Source: Bacillota bacterium | GTDB taxonomy: Bacteria > Bacillota > Clostridia > Christensenellales > CAG-138 | Length of the DNA: 64,000 bases | Assembly (NCBI GenBank): GCA_023390655.1 | Contig: JAEWCL010000015.1 | Span: 62,001-126,000, forward strand | Direction of reading: 5' to 3' | In this document: positions 8,888 to 18,514 of the stretch, in pieces | Position numbering within the stretch: the first letter of the stretch is position 1 | Layout of the letters: every line of letters begins with the position of its first letter | Position numbers and translations under genes: made by a program | Notes under the pieces: model-generated | What the model was told of the DNA's origin: nothing | Seen by the model: only the letters and a program-made list of their open reading frames with translations | The model's database searches: none

Positions 8888-10897
8888 TTACGGATATTCA
8901 ATAAATGATACCGCCCTATTATCTTCAGCATATTGCATACCCTCTTGGACGGGTATCCTGCTCCCAGCACGTACAAAAAGTGGTATTATCCCGATTGGTG
9001 CATCTATTTCGACATATTGCCCACCTTCATGGTATTCATTCGTCCAAAAGTCGAACCATCCGGTTCCTTTTGGGAGGTAACAGCGCTTCACTTTGGCCGC
9101 GCATTCAATTCGGATATTGCCTTTATCAAAATACATCGGCTCCGTCACGGGACACACCAGAATGCTGTCTCCGAACATGAATTCATCGTCTATAACTGTT
9201 GAATAGGAATCATCCGGAAAGTCAAACAAAAGACTGCGCATAATTGTGTAATGCTCATCCGTGACGCGTCTCACCATCTCCACGATATACGGCATTAGCC
9301 GATAACGTAACCGTATAGCTTGTTTGATCGCACCTTGGAATATATCTCCATAATTCCAAAACTCCCTTGGCGTGTCCGTGCCGTGAGAACGGAAAATCGG
9401 CAAAAAGGCACAAAACTGCATCCATCTTGTATAAAGCTCTTGATACGCCATGTCACCGATGCCGAGATCATATTCGCCGTTCCAAAACCAAACCGGCGCG
9501 GCATCAGGGTCTCCCTTCCATTTCCTCCAACACTCCGTTCCACCTACGAAAAACCCACCCGCATCTACGGTCCAATAGGGTATGCCGCACATTGAGATAC
9601 TGATACCCTTGGCAATCTCTCTTTTAAGTTCAAGCCAACTGGCCGAAGTATCCCCGGCCCAGAGTATTACACCATATTTCTGTATGCCTGCATATCCAGA
9701 CCTCGAAAGATTCACGACCGGTTTATTGGGCTGATTTTCATAAATCCCTTTTGCGTGCATCAAACCATACAGATTCACTTTAGCGGCGTCAAGGTATTTT
9801 TCATGCTCGCCCCCAACAAGCTCATAGCGGTCTCGCTCGCTCTTTTTGACTTCACCGCACCAATCGGGCGTCGTGAACGGCTCGGTATTATCGCACCACC
9901 AGCCGTCAAAGCCGCCACGATACAGCTCATTTTCCATCTGCTCCCAGTAGACTCTGCGGGCATTTTCGTCAAAAGAGTTGTAAGTGGAATAATCGTTAAG
10001 CAGCATTCCTTTTTCCGCAAGCTGCGCATGATCGCTACCACCACTGTTCATGTTGGGCCAGACAGAAATCAGCGTGCGGATATTGATATTGTGAAGGTAT
10101 CTGTTCATTGCCGCAACATCGGGAAAGCGCGCTTGATCAAGATGCTTATCCCCCCAGAGATCATCTTTCCAAGTCTTCCAGTCCTGAATCATGACGTCAA
10201 TTGGCACATTCATGTCTCGGTATGCATTCGCGACGTTAATAAGTTCATTCTGCGTGTAATACCTTTCCTTGGATTGCATAAACCCCAATGCCCATTTCGG
10301 CAACGGTGCCGCCCTGCCGGTAAGTCCCCGATAACCAGCCACGACCTCATCCAGGCTTCCTGTAATCACGTAGAAATCCGCCTGCTCAACACACTCTAAC
10401 GTAACAACCGTTGTCTCTCCCGTATCGTCAAAAACCATCAGAGACGAGCAATCAAACAGCACGCCGTACCCCTTGCTGGAAATTAGCATAGGCATCGCAA
10501 TGCGCATGTTATGCTGATATAAATATTCAATCTTTCCGCGCTTGTTTAGAATTCCATCTTCATCTTGTCCAAGTCCGTAGATGTGTTCGCCCTCGCCGAA
10601 TCGAAATTCAATGCATGCGCGGTATGCAACCCGATCAAAGTACTTTACCAGGTTTTCAATGTAGGTTCTCTGTCCGTCAACGGTTTTAATTACTTTGATG
10701 ATGGGTTTACCATCCGGCTTATATTTGAAAACCTCTCTTTTCTCCAAGGTCACGTTTACTACTTCAATGGGACAAATGTTAATTGGTTCGCCGTCCATCA
10801 TGTCCCGCTCCACGAAATCAGATACATTCTGGAGCCCCGAACCGGCCGTGTAGACACATCGCGTAATATTATGCCGTATTTTAAGGAATCGCTGCAT
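8888..10897 (-). CDS. Glycoside hydrolase family 31 (alpha-glucosidase/alpha-xylosidase type)
   Basis: The 669-residue protein has the GH31 layout: an N-terminal beta-sandwich with GLGQDEDG, a TIM barrel starting at about residue 195 (PLPKWALGFMQSKERYYTQ), and C-terminal beta domains. The catalytic nucleophile is the Asp in FDGWWCDNTEP; the acid/base is the Asp in ILWAGDTSASW. The FRSHGTD motif near residue 500 also matches the family. No signal peptide is present, so it cleaves imported alpha-linked oligosaccharides in the cytoplasm. It follows the MalG-like permease by 4 nt and is the last gene of that operon. GH31 covers alpha-glucosidase, alpha-xylosidase, sulfoquinovosidase and others; the sequence does not let me choose. 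Confidence 0.92.
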   Translation of the reverse strand: MQRFLKIRHNITRCVYTAGSGLQNVSDFVERDMMDGEPINICPIEVVNVTLEKREVFKYKPDGKPIIKVIKTVDGQRTYIENLVKYFDRVAYRACIEFRFGEGEHIYGLGQDEDGILNKRGKIEYLYQHNMRIAMPMLISSKGYGVLFDCSSLMVFDDTGETTVVTLECVEQADFYVITGSLDEVVAGYRGLTGRAAPLPKWALGFMQSKERYYTQNELINVANAYRDMNVPIDVMIQDWKTWKDDLWGDKHLDQARFPDVAAMNRYLHNINIRTLISVWPNMNSGGSDHAQLAEKGMLLNDYSTYNSFDENARRVYWEQMENELYRGGFDGWWCDNTEPFTTPDWCGEVKKSERDRYELVGGEHEKYLDAAKVNLYGLMHAKGIYENQPNKPVVNLSRSGYAGIQKYGVILWAGDTSASWLELKREIAKGISISMCGIPYWTVDAGGFFVGGTECWRKWKGDPDAAPVWFWNGEYDLGIGDMAYQELYTRWMQFCAFLPIFRSHGTDTPREFWNYGDIFQGAIKQAIRLRYRLMPYIVEMVRRVTDEHYTIMRSLLFDFPDDSYSTVIDDEFMFGDSILVCPVTEPMYFDKGNIRIECAAKVKRCYLPKGTGWFDFWTNEYHEGGQYVEIDAPIGIIPLFVRAGSRIPVQEGMQYAEDNRAVSFIEYP

Positions 10898-10901
10898 ATC
10901 A

Positions 10902-11726
10902 TCATCCCTTTACAGCACCCGCTGTAATACCCTTTACAATGTATTTCTGGCCCAACAAATAAACGGCCACCACGGGCAGGCTGGTTAATACAATATCAGC
11001 ACAGACCAAATTCCAATCTTTAAAGTACATGCCAAAGAAGTTATAAACCGCAAGTGTCATCGGCCATTTTGCTGAATTTCCGAGGAAATAGAGTGGCATT
11101 ACAAACTCGTTCCAAGTGTTTAGGAACGTCAGCACCATGACCGTAACCAGTACAGGCCTGAGGAGAGGCAATATAATACTAATGAAAAGCCTGAATGGCG
11201 TACAGCCATCGACGATCGCCGCTTCGTCAATATCGCGAGGTATCTTGCTAATGAAACCATAGATCAAAAACACATTAAACGGCATCTGTACGGCTGAATA
11301 CAGAAGAATGATTCCGATTTGCTTGTTCATTAACTGGGTAATCTGCATCACCTTCATCAGCGCAACAAAGTTGATAGGCATAGCGATTCCAAGTACAATA
11401 AACATATATAGAAAATTGTTCAGTTTGCTCCGATTTCGCGAAAGTACATATGCCGCCATAGCCGCCAACGCTGTGGTGAGCAATACGCTGCCGCCCGAAT
11501 ACAAGAGACTATTTAGAAAAGCCGTTCCCAGTTTGCCTTTTTCAATTACCTCTGTGAAATTGCTCCATTCAAAGGATGCAGGCCATGAAAGGGACATATT
11601 GGATGCCGCTTCACTTGTTTTAAAGGAATTGATAAGAATTAGCACTAGGGGAGCAAGCAGCAGGATCGATAAGATCCACGTTAGAATGTTCACGCCATAT
11701 ATTCCAAGCATCTTTCTCATTTTCAT
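10902..11726 (-). CDS. Carbohydrate ABC transporter permease (MalG-like)
   Basis: The 274-residue integral membrane protein has about six membrane segments and the MalG-type opening PLVLILINSFKTSEA. The cytoplasmic EAA loop reads IPRDIDEAAIVDGCTPFRLFISIILPLLRP, with the conserved G. It overlaps the MalF-like gene by one base (TAATGA), so the two are translationally coupled. The C-terminal KYIVKGITAGAVKG is typical. It pairs with the gene upstream; no ATPase is encoded nearby, so a shared MsiK/UgpC-type ATPase encoded elsewhere would be needed. Confidence 0.93.
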   Translation of the reverse strand: MKMRKMLGIYGVNILTWILSILLLAPLVLILINSFKTSEAASNMSLSWPASFEWSNFTEVIEKGKLGTAFLNSLLYSGGSVLLTTALAAMAAYVLSRNRSKLNNFLYMFIVLGIAMPINFVALMKVMQITQLMNKQIGIILLYSAVQMPFNVFLIYGFISKIPRDIDEAAIVDGCTPFRLFISIILPLLRPVLVTVMVLTFLNTWNEFVMPLYFLGNSAKWPMTLAVYNFFGMYFKDWNLVCADIVLTSLPVVAVYLLGQKYIVKGITAGAVKG

Positions 11727-12592
11727 TATTCAGGCACCTCGTCTTTTGTCATACCTTTAATCAAAAAGTAGCCCACTATCAACATAAATGCGAACATTAT
11801 GCTTGAAAGGGTCGTGCCAACCGCATAGCGGCCCAACCCAAATTCTTTGTAGACGCTCGTATATAGAACTTCTGTCGCATATCCTGGGCCGCCGTTCGTA
11901 AGTGCATACACTGTGTCAAACACCTTAAGGCCATAAATGACGTTAAGCACGGTCGTTACAGTTAAAACCGGCATAAGCATAGGCAGCGTGATGGATCTGA
12001 ATTTCTGCCAGCCGTTTGCCCCATCGATGTCTGCAGCTTCGTAGTATGTTGGAGAGATAGACATGATGCCTGCGATGAAGATCGTCATGATGTACCCCAT
12101 CCCCTTCCATATATCTACGCCCATTACAGACCAGAATGCTAGCCTTGGGTCTGCGAGCCACTTTGGTCCTTTGATGCCGAAAATGTCAAGGAAGGTATTC
12201 ATTAAACCGACTTCAGGATTCAAGATTGACCTGAAGATCATGCCAACAATCAACGCAGAGAGTACCGCCGGAATATACATGATTGCCCGATGCATGTTAA
12301 GTAAAAAGACTTTCTTTGTCAGCAGTACAGCTAATAACAATCCTAGAACATTTTTTACAATGGTCGTCACAAAGGTAAACAGAATGGTGTTTCCCAAATA
12401 TGTAAGATAGTTCTCATCCGCAGAAAGTACTGTCTTGAAGTTATCAAGAGTGAAGATGAGCTTATCTGAATATGCAGACCAATTTGTAAAGGAATATCCG
12501 ATACCTACCAGACCGGGAACGACAAACAATATCACGTATAGCACAAGTGCGCCAAAGGCGAAATAAGTAGGATACATTTTTCTAAGATGCAT
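11726..12592 (-). CDS. Carbohydrate ABC transporter permease (MalF-like)
   Basis: The product from the ATG at 12592 is 288 residues with six predicted membrane helices. The frame is open further up to 12634, but AGGAG lies 8 nt before the 12592 ATG, which makes that the likely start. The EAA loop reads YYEAADIDGANGWQKFRSITLPMLMP, and FDTVYALTNGGPG is a standard MalF-family landmark. It works with the following MalG-like protein and the lipoprotein upstream. Confidence 0.92.
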   Translation of the reverse strand: MHLRKMYPTYFAFGALVLYVILFVVPGLVGIGYSFTNWSAYSDKLIFTLDNFKTVLSADENYLTYLGNTILFTFVTTIVKNVLGLLLAVLLTKKVFLLNMHRAIMYIPAVLSALIVGMIFRSILNPEVGLMNTFLDIFGIKGPKWLADPRLAFWSVMGVDIWKGMGYIMTIFIAGIMSISPTYYEAADIDGANGWQKFRSITLPMLMPVLTVTTVLNVIYGLKVFDTVYALTNGGPGYATEVLYTSVYKEFGLGRYAVGTTLSSIMFAFMLIVGYFLIKGMTKDEVPE

Positions 12593-12641
12593 TATTCTAG
12601 CTCCTGTTAATATGCCATTCGACTTTTCTATCAATTACCCG

Positions 12642-12672
12642 AAGGGGCAAGCGATAATTTCACTTGCCCCTT
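12642..12672 (-). terminator. Intercistronic hairpin behind the SBP gene
   Basis: A perfect 10-bp stem (AAGGGGCAAG / CTTGCCCCTT) with an 11-nt loop sits between the binding-protein stop at 12729 and the MalF start. It likely protects or partially terminates the SBP transcript. Confidence 0.7.
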
Positions 12673-12728
12673 TTCTCTATTACGGCGCCGTTCTTATCGG
12701 ATGAGCCTATATTGATTTATGCAAAAGA

Positions 12729-14078
12729 TTACTTCCAGGCTTCGTCACCCGCCGTGGTTGCTTGGTTGGATCTATTCTTGTCGATGTTCTCCAACATCTT
12801 GATCGAATCACTTTCACCGAGAATGACGTTCGTTATCTCCTTTCCAATCTCCATCCATTGTGGATTCAGGTACTTTACCGCCGTTTGGAACACTGTGCCA
12901 TGGTTGGGGTATCTCGCATAAAATTCCTTTACGTTATCGGAATACTTGTTGCCCGAATCCTTATAGGGCAATGCGTTGTATCTGGGTACGTTGTCAATCA
13001 TGTACTGGATGTTTTCAGGTTTGGCGAGAAACGCAAGATATTGCTTTGCCGCATCAGGATTCTGGGAACCGGAGTATACAAAGCGCGTAGGGCACACAGG
13101 GTTCATGTTTAGGATCTGATTGTCTACTATGGGCATTACAAAGTAGCCAATATCTTTAGCAAGGAACTCAGGATACATCCCGGCAACCTCCTCCGGGAAT
13201 CCCTGCTGCGCCACAAACATCGCAAACTTTCCGCTCCCAAAGTTTTTTGCAGCGTCAGCGAACGTGTTCGACATATAGTTGTCGCCCCAGTAACCGTTGT
13301 CAACCATTTCCTTAATTTGATCAATTGCTTTTTTCATAACGGCACTTTGCGCGAACGTGGTTTGATTGTTGTTTAGCTTATCAGCTAAGCCAGGCTCGCT
13401 CGCTTCATAGGCAGGGCCCATTTCGGGAAACCAAAGAACGTGATGCCATCCATCTGAAACGCATTCATAAATAGGTGTTATGCCAGCGCTTTTAATCGCA
13501 TCACAAACCGACTTAAATTCATCAAAAGTCTTGGGAATAGAAAGATTAAGATCAGAAAAAATCTTTTTATTGTAAGCGACCGCCCAAACGGCAGAAATAT
13601 CAGCGACTGGCTGACCATATACTTTCCCGTTTGCAGATACTTCGGTGGCCGCAAGAGGATCGAGCCGAGAGACCCACTCCTCGCCCGAGAGATCCAGCGC
13701 GTTTTTTTCAACGTTCAACTGCGTCACGATGTCAAACTTACCCGCCTGAGAACCGAACAAATCAGTGCATTCACCTGCATTAAGCTTCGTCAGCAGTAGG
13801 TTGAAGTATTGATCCGAGGGAACAATTTGATAGTCAATCTTGATGCCTGTCTCCTCTGTAAATTTCTTCCCCAAATCCATTTCAGCATCCATAACCCAAT
13901 CTTGACTAGCCATGTAACTTATGGTTACTTCCTTCTTTGGAGCTTCCGCTGCAGGGGTCTCCACCGCAGGCGCGGCAGGTGCCGGTTTTTGAGGGGCCTC
14001 ATTGACTGAGGGTGCAACACACGCCACCGTGCTGAAGACCATCAGAGTTACTAGTAATCCAACGATAACTTTCTTCAT
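12729..14078 (-). CDS. Carbohydrate-binding lipoprotein of ABC importer (SBP family 1)
   Basis: The 449-residue protein has a lipoprotein signal peptide ending FSTVAC (Cys at about 20) and a Pro/Ala/Glu-rich linker to residue 50. The mature MalE-like domain begins at TISYMASQDWVMDAEM and carries FTEETGIKIDYQIVPSDQY and VYGQPVADISAVWAVAYNKKIF. A GAGGAGG ribosome site precedes the ATG. As first gene of the SBP-MalF-MalG-GH31 operon it likely captures an alpha-linked oligosaccharide. The nearby divergent YesM/YesN system is the probable regulator. Confidence 0.92.
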   Translation of the reverse strand: MKKVIVGLLVTLMVFSTVACVAPSVNEAPQKPAPAAPAVETPAAEAPKKEVTISYMASQDWVMDAEMDLGKKFTEETGIKIDYQIVPSDQYFNLLLTKLNAGECTDLFGSQAGKFDIVTQLNVEKNALDLSGEEWVSRLDPLAATEVSANGKVYGQPVADISAVWAVAYNKKIFSDLNLSIPKTFDEFKSVCDAIKSAGITPIYECVSDGWHHVLWFPEMGPAYEASEPGLADKLNNNQTTFAQSAVMKKAIDQIKEMVDNGYWGDNYMSNTFADAAKNFGSGKFAMFVAQQGFPEEVAGMYPEFLAKDIGYFVMPIVDNQILNMNPVCPTRFVYSGSQNPDAAKQYLAFLAKPENIQYMIDNVPRYNALPYKDSGNKYSDNVKEFYARYPNHGTVFQTAVKYLNPQWMEIGKEITNVILGESDSIKMLENIDKNRSNQATTAGDEAWK

Positions 14079-14230
14079 GGCTTCCTCCTCGTATTTGACA
14101 AGCTTTCACTTGCCATTTAAAATAAATTGATACCCTAAGAATTATTATATATGTCCAAGCAGTAAAGGGAATGGATGCCTTCCCCCAATTCCATGTATCA
14201 TTTTAACCAGTCCATCTTGAGGAAACCATT

Positions 14231-16000
14231 ATGAAGCGCAATACCATTCGCTCCGCATTGTTTTTAACATATTCAATCATCATTTGTATATCGTTCCTCT
14301 CTGTCGCCCTGTTCTTCTCTCTGACCGAGGCGCCAAGGCTAAAGACACAAGCTCTTGCAAGTTTAGTACAGAGTGGAAAAAACATTACGGCATCTATAGA
14401 TAGTGAATTCTCGCAGATGAAGATGGTTGCATTGAATATTGCTTATTCCAACCTCGTCAAAGACCGGTTTATAGGATACCTTAATAGTAAGAATAATCTT
14501 TATGAAAAGGCAGAGAACACTAAAGTACTTGGTGATTTATTGACGGCAATTATCGGACCAAACCGGCCTGTTGATCAAATTTATCTTTACGCGCCAAACG
14601 ACAGTGTTATAGCATCAGGTTTACTAAACGGTACATTTATCAATTCTCCGGCCGAACTGTCTTGGTATAGCAGGGCACTGGAAGACATCAACAATATGGC
14701 CATCGTGTATTCCGGAATCGATCATCGACTTTCAAAATATTTTACAAACCCGCAGAGTCAGCAATTTATATCTTTTGCAATGCGATACTTCGATGTTTTT
14801 AACAATCCCCAAGGATTTATTGAAATAAAGAAAAACTTGCGCAAAGTGTTTTCCGCAGCCTTTGAATATAACAGCATATACGGTGAACAGATTTTTATTG
14901 CTGATGAAGATAGGAATATTGTATATCCAATCAACACCGATCCCGCTGCCGAAAGCCTGTTGTTCATCCGGCAAAATAATTATCCCGCCGGAATTACAAA
15001 GGAATCGGAATCGAGTGAATATATTATCTGCTCTCCTTCCCAGCTTTCAGGTTTCAGCACCATCATTGTCATAAATGACGCTAAACTACTGCAACCCGTT
15101 TACTCCTATATAAAAAATATCGTCCTAATTACAATTTGCGCGTTGATCATGGCGCTCATTATGGCATATTTCGCGGCTCAATATATCACAAAGCCTATTG
15201 GCGATATATACCATGAAGTCATTAATTTTGACATCACAAGTACCTATAAGAGAAAAAAAATCCAAACCAATATCAAAGAGCTTAAAACGCTCTATGACAG
15301 CTTTTCTGATATGCAGGAAAAACTTATCGAAAGCATCAATAAGCAATTACTTTTACAAAATCAGGAGATGCAGTCTCATATGTTGGCCCTGCAGGCACAA
15401 ATGAACCCTCATTTCCTCTACAACAGTCTTGCAGCAATCCAATCCATGGCGGAAGAAGGTATGAATCGCGAAATCGTCATAATGTGCTTATCCATGTCAA
15501 ACATACTTCGCTACATCTCTTCCGATACAAAGCAAGAAGTCGCACTAGCAGATGAAATTCGATACACCCAGGATTATTTATGCTGTATGATGATTCGGTA
15601 TCAAGGCGATCTGGAATATACCATTGACATTCCCGAACAAATGAATAGAATTAAAGTACCGAAACTCTGTGTACAATTACTCGTCGAAAATGCCATTAAA
15701 TATACTTCCACAAGACGCCCGCCGTATCATATAGCCATTTCGGGGAGATATGAAGAAAAACAATACGAACTTTCTATTCAGGATAATGGCCCTGGGTTCA
15801 GCAATGATTCACTTACTAATATCAATAAAAAAATCAGTGAAATAGATAAAACAGGGTTGCTACCCTCACTTGAGATCAATGGAATGGGGCTATTAAACGT
15901 TTATATTCGGCACAAACTCCTTCACGGAAACCACATCATTTTCAAAGTAGAAAATACTAAAACGGGCGCATGCATCACAATCGGAGGAGTATACGAATAA
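14231..16000 (+). CDS. yesM: YesM-family sensor histidine kinase
   Basis: The 589-residue kinase has a membrane helix at about residues 10-30, a large extracellular sensor region, and a second helix at about 290-315 (IVLITICALIMALIMAYFA). A HAMP-like segment then leads into the histidine-kinase core. The phosphoacceptor His lies in QMNPHFLYNSLAAIQ (about residue 393), typical of the His_kinase/LytS-YesM type. The ATP-binding fold shows LVENAIKY, DNGPGFS and GMGLLNV. It overlaps the response-regulator gene by one base. Such pairs sense extracellular saccharides and activate importer and glycosidase genes; the divergent GH31/importer operon is the obvious target. Confidence 0.93.
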   Translation: MKRNTIRSALFLTYSIIICISFLSVALFFSLTEAPRLKTQALASLVQSGKNITASIDSEFSQMKMVALNIAYSNLVKDRFIGYLNSKNNLYEKAENTKVLGDLLTAIIGPNRPVDQIYLYAPNDSVIASGLLNGTFINSPAELSWYSRALEDINNMAIVYSGIDHRLSKYFTNPQSQQFISFAMRYFDVFNNPQGFIEIKKNLRKVFSAAFEYNSIYGEQIFIADEDRNIVYPINTDPAAESLLFIRQNNYPAGITKESESSEYIICSPSQLSGFSTIIVINDAKLLQPVYSYIKNIVLITICALIMALIMAYFAAQYITKPIGDIYHEVINFDITSTYKRKKIQTNIKELKTLYDSFSDMQEKLIESINKQLLLQNQEMQSHMLALQAQMNPHFLYNSLAAIQSMAEEGMNREIVIMCLSMSNILRYISSDTKQEVALADEIRYTQDYLCCMMIRYQGDLEYTIDIPEQMNRIKVPKLCVQLLVENAIKYTSTRRPPYHIAISGRYEEKQYELSIQDNGPGFSNDSLTNINKKISEIDKTGLLPSLEINGMGLLNVYIRHKLLHGNHIIFKVENTKTGACITIGGVYE

Positions 16001-16731
16001 TGAAATTTCGAGTAATCGTGGCAGATGACGAAAAGCTCATTGCCGCAAGCATTGCGCGAAATATCGAAAAGGCAAATGATGCCTTTTCGGTAGTGAGCAT
16101 TGCCTATGATGGCGCTGAAGCTTATGCCCTTGTTCAAAGCCAGGCGCCTCACGTCGTCTTCAGCGACATCAAGATGCCGGAAATGGATGGGCTTGAGTTA
16201 ATTAGACATATCTCACAAGAATATCCTGCCATAAAAACCATCATCGTCAGCGGCTATAATGATTTTGAATTAGCGCAGTCCGCGCTTCAGTGTAGCGCAA
16301 CCGACTATATTTTAAAGCCCATAAACCCTTTCATTCTTCAAAGAACGCTCAATAAGCTTGAGCGCACACTTCTCGCCGAAAAAAATATGCTATTGGTTGA
16401 CCGTGAGAATAATTCGTTAGATATCTACAATAGCATTGTAGCTTATATCGCCCATAATTATGCGGAGCAAATTAACTTTACTAAAATCGCCTCACAATAT
16501 GGCTTCTCTGCCGCTTATCTAACCAAGATTTTCAAAAAGCACAGCGGCATACCGTCCGGAAGATATTTGAACGAATATCGAATTAATGTAGCCAAGAAGT
16601 TATTGTTGGACACCGATCTTTCAATAAAAGCCATTGCTGAGAAAGTTGGATTCTTCGATCAGTTTCATTTCAGCAAAAATTTCCGAAATGTCGTTGGCAT
16701 ATGCCCTACTCAATTTAGAAAAAATCAGTAG
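16000..16731 (+). CDS. yesN: YesN-type response regulator with AraC DNA-binding domain
   Basis: From the ATG at 16000 (GGAGGAG about 10 nt upstream; TAATG overlap with the kinase stop) the protein is 243 residues. The receiver domain shows the acidic pocket ADDEK, the phospho-acceptor Asp in VVFSDIKMPEMDG, and the conserved Lys in ILKPI. The C-terminus is a two-helix AraC domain (INFTKIASQYGFSAAYL and IKAIAEKVGFFDQFHFSKNF). It is shorter than many YesN proteins because almost no linker separates the two domains. The longer frame from 15970 lacks a ribosome site. Confidence 0.93.
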   Translation: MKFRVIVADDEKLIAASIARNIEKANDAFSVVSIAYDGAEAYALVQSQAPHVVFSDIKMPEMDGLELIRHISQEYPAIKTIIVSGYNDFELAQSALQCSATDYILKPINPFILQRTLNKLERTLLAEKNMLLVDRENNSLDIYNSIVAYIAHNYAEQINFTKIASQYGFSAAYLTKIFKKHSGIPSGRYLNEYRINVAKKLLLDTDLSIKAIAEKVGFFDQFHFSKNFRNVVGICPTQFRKNQ

Positions 16732-16866
16732 CTTCGATTATAAATATAGAACGGAGAATAAACCAAAATCAAGATTCTGCATGGAGGAGGAACGCTTCAC
16801 CCCCATATACCGATGAGGGCGAAGACCGGAGCAAAGTTTTCGGCTCCAGAAACAATTGCAGGCAAA

Positions 16867-18393
16867 TCAAATGTTCCCAATGCCCTCCGAAATTGCATGA
16901 ACCGGTGACTCGTTGAGCGGCCCAAGCGGCCCGTAACTTTCTATGGGATCATAGATGGTCACGGTGCAGGCGTCGCCTTCAAAATGAAAGCGGAGTTCCT
17001 TTTCAAAAGAGGTCTCAATCCAGCGCGCAAAAACAGAGAATGTTTTTTCCGTAATCCAGGCGCCGCTCAGGTACAAAAGCGTTGCGGCTTCTTGGGCAAT
17101 AGAAAGCGTGTTAAGTGCCCGTGAGCCGTCCAGCGCAACATAAAGGCAGCGGGGGGAGCCGCCCAGTTGAATGTAAAGCATACAGGTATGTTTTTCAAAA
17201 GAGAAAGCAAATTTCGAGATGCCACCTGAGGCATGTATGCCACAAAACAGAGACAGTGTTGGATTCTCAAGCCGCAGAACACCAGAAGTCACGCCGTATA
17301 CTCTGCCGCCGACAATACTTGCATAGCGCGAAAAGGGCTGATAAACCGGACGCGGCAGGCTGAGGCAACTCAATCGCCTCGCCAAATGCGCGGCAGCTGC
17401 CGGTTGTTCCTGGATAGGGCCATCTGCCGTTATGTCATTTAGAAAATCCCATAGTGCATCCAAGGTTTTTTGCGGCCCATCAATGCCTTTTCCAGTCTCG
17501 GTAATAGAAATAAGCATGTTTTGCCGCGGCAGTACAACGCAGAACTGTCCCATCGCGCCATCCGCGCGATATGCGCCTTCCGGCCGGCACATCCATATTT
17601 GAAATCCGTATCCACATACGTTATCGTATGCAAAAGGATACTCGACACCTTGCATGGAAGAATCAATTTGTGCGGAGGTAGCAAGCCTAATGTACTCAGA
17701 GGAGAGAATCTGCTCACCCCCCGCAAAGCCGCCATCGGCATAAAGCTTCATCAGGCGCAGGTTATCTTCCGTGGTGGCATACAAGCCCGCCCCGGCTGCT
17801 TCAGTACCATCCGGCATATAAACCCATTTAAGATTATCGGCATCGATACCGATTTTGTCAAACAGCTTCACTTTAAGATAATGGCGCAGATCAGTATTGG
17901 TGCACTTTTTAATAATGGCAGCAAGCAGGGAAGAGCCTATGCTATTGTACATGAAGGTGCTTCCGGGCGGATGTATGACCGGTGTTGCAAGAAAATCTCT
18001 GATCCAGCCGGAAGAAGGGGATGGCATATTCTCCATCCCGCAACCCATGCAAAGTATGTCGCGGATTGTGAGTTGTTGCAGAAAAGGGCTAATCTCTGAT
18101 GGAGCTTCCTCGGCAAAAAGATCAATGATCCGGTTTTCAAGTTGCAGCAGGCCTTCCGTATACGCAATGCCGATTGCGGTGGCTGCATATGTTTTTGTAA
18201 CGGACATCAGGTTGTGGGGAACTCCAGGCGCGTAGGGCCTCCACCAGCCTTCCGCGCAGATCTTCCCAAACCGCATGATCTGCAGGCTGTGCATCTCTGT
18301 AAAGCCGCCTTCAAGTACATTCAAAAGTTTCTCGATTGCCGCGCTGGAAATTCCAACCGATTCAGGTGTTACGCGCGGAAATTCAACTCGCAT
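16867..18393 (-). CDS. Beta-lactamase-fold serine hydrolase (probable esterase), cytoplasmic
   Basis: The 508-residue protein has the class C beta-lactamase/EstB fold. The nucleophile motif is SVTK (Ser64, Lys67), followed by FMYNSIGSSLLAAI near residue 150, where the usual Tyr-Ser-Asn reads Tyr-Asn-Ser. GYGFQIWM and a C-terminal beta-rich domain follow. There is no signal peptide, so it is not a cell-wall or antibiotic-inactivating enzyme in the usual sense and more likely an intracellular esterase or amidase. It is divergent from lacI, and the palindromic operator at 18442-18461 lies 49 bp before its start. That links it to the sucrose-phosphorylase regulon. AGAGG precedes the ATG. Confidence 0.82.
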   Translation of the reverse strand: MRVEFPRVTPESVGISSAAIEKLLNVLEGGFTEMHSLQIMRFGKICAEGWWRPYAPGVPHNLMSVTKTYAATAIGIAYTEGLLQLENRIIDLFAEEAPSEISPFLQQLTIRDILCMGCGMENMPSPSSGWIRDFLATPVIHPPGSTFMYNSIGSSLLAAIIKKCTNTDLRHYLKVKLFDKIGIDADNLKWVYMPDGTEAAGAGLYATTEDNLRLMKLYADGGFAGGEQILSSEYIRLATSAQIDSSMQGVEYPFAYDNVCGYGFQIWMCRPEGAYRADGAMGQFCVVLPRQNMLISITETGKGIDGPQKTLDALWDFLNDITADGPIQEQPAAAAHLARRLSCLSLPRPVYQPFSRYASIVGGRVYGVTSGVLRLENPTLSLFCGIHASGGISKFAFSFEKHTCMLYIQLGGSPRCLYVALDGSRALNTLSIAQEAATLLYLSGAWITEKTFSVFARWIETSFEKELRFHFEGDACTVTIYDPIESYGPLGPLNESPVHAISEGIGNI

Positions 18394-18441
18394 TGCAAAG
18401 CCTCTTTTCTATTTTAATTTTATCATAAAGGAAAATTAGAA

Positions 18442-18461
18442 AATGTCAATCGATTGACATT
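18442..18461. promoter_or_regulatory. LacI operator and promoter, copy 1
   Basis: A perfect 20-bp palindrome, AATGTCAA-TCGA-TTGACATT, lies between the divergent esterase and lacI genes. Its right half forms a consensus -35 box TTGACA (18454-18459), and 17 bp on lies TACAAA (18477-18482) as a possible -10 towards lacI. A repressor bound here would block RNA polymerase, giving autoregulation. The same TGTCAA-N4-TTGACA core recurs before the SBP gene at 19686-19707. Confidence 0.8.
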
Positions 18462-18514
18462 ATGTATAAAACATGTTACAAAGATAGTATATACTCAAAG
18501 AAACAGGAGACGAT

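Noticed and set aside
16867..18393. Beta-lactamase giving antibiotic resistance
   Set aside because: No signal peptide, a Tyr-Asn-Ser in place of Tyr-Ser-Asn, a large extra C-terminal domain, and operator sharing with sugar genes point to an esterase.
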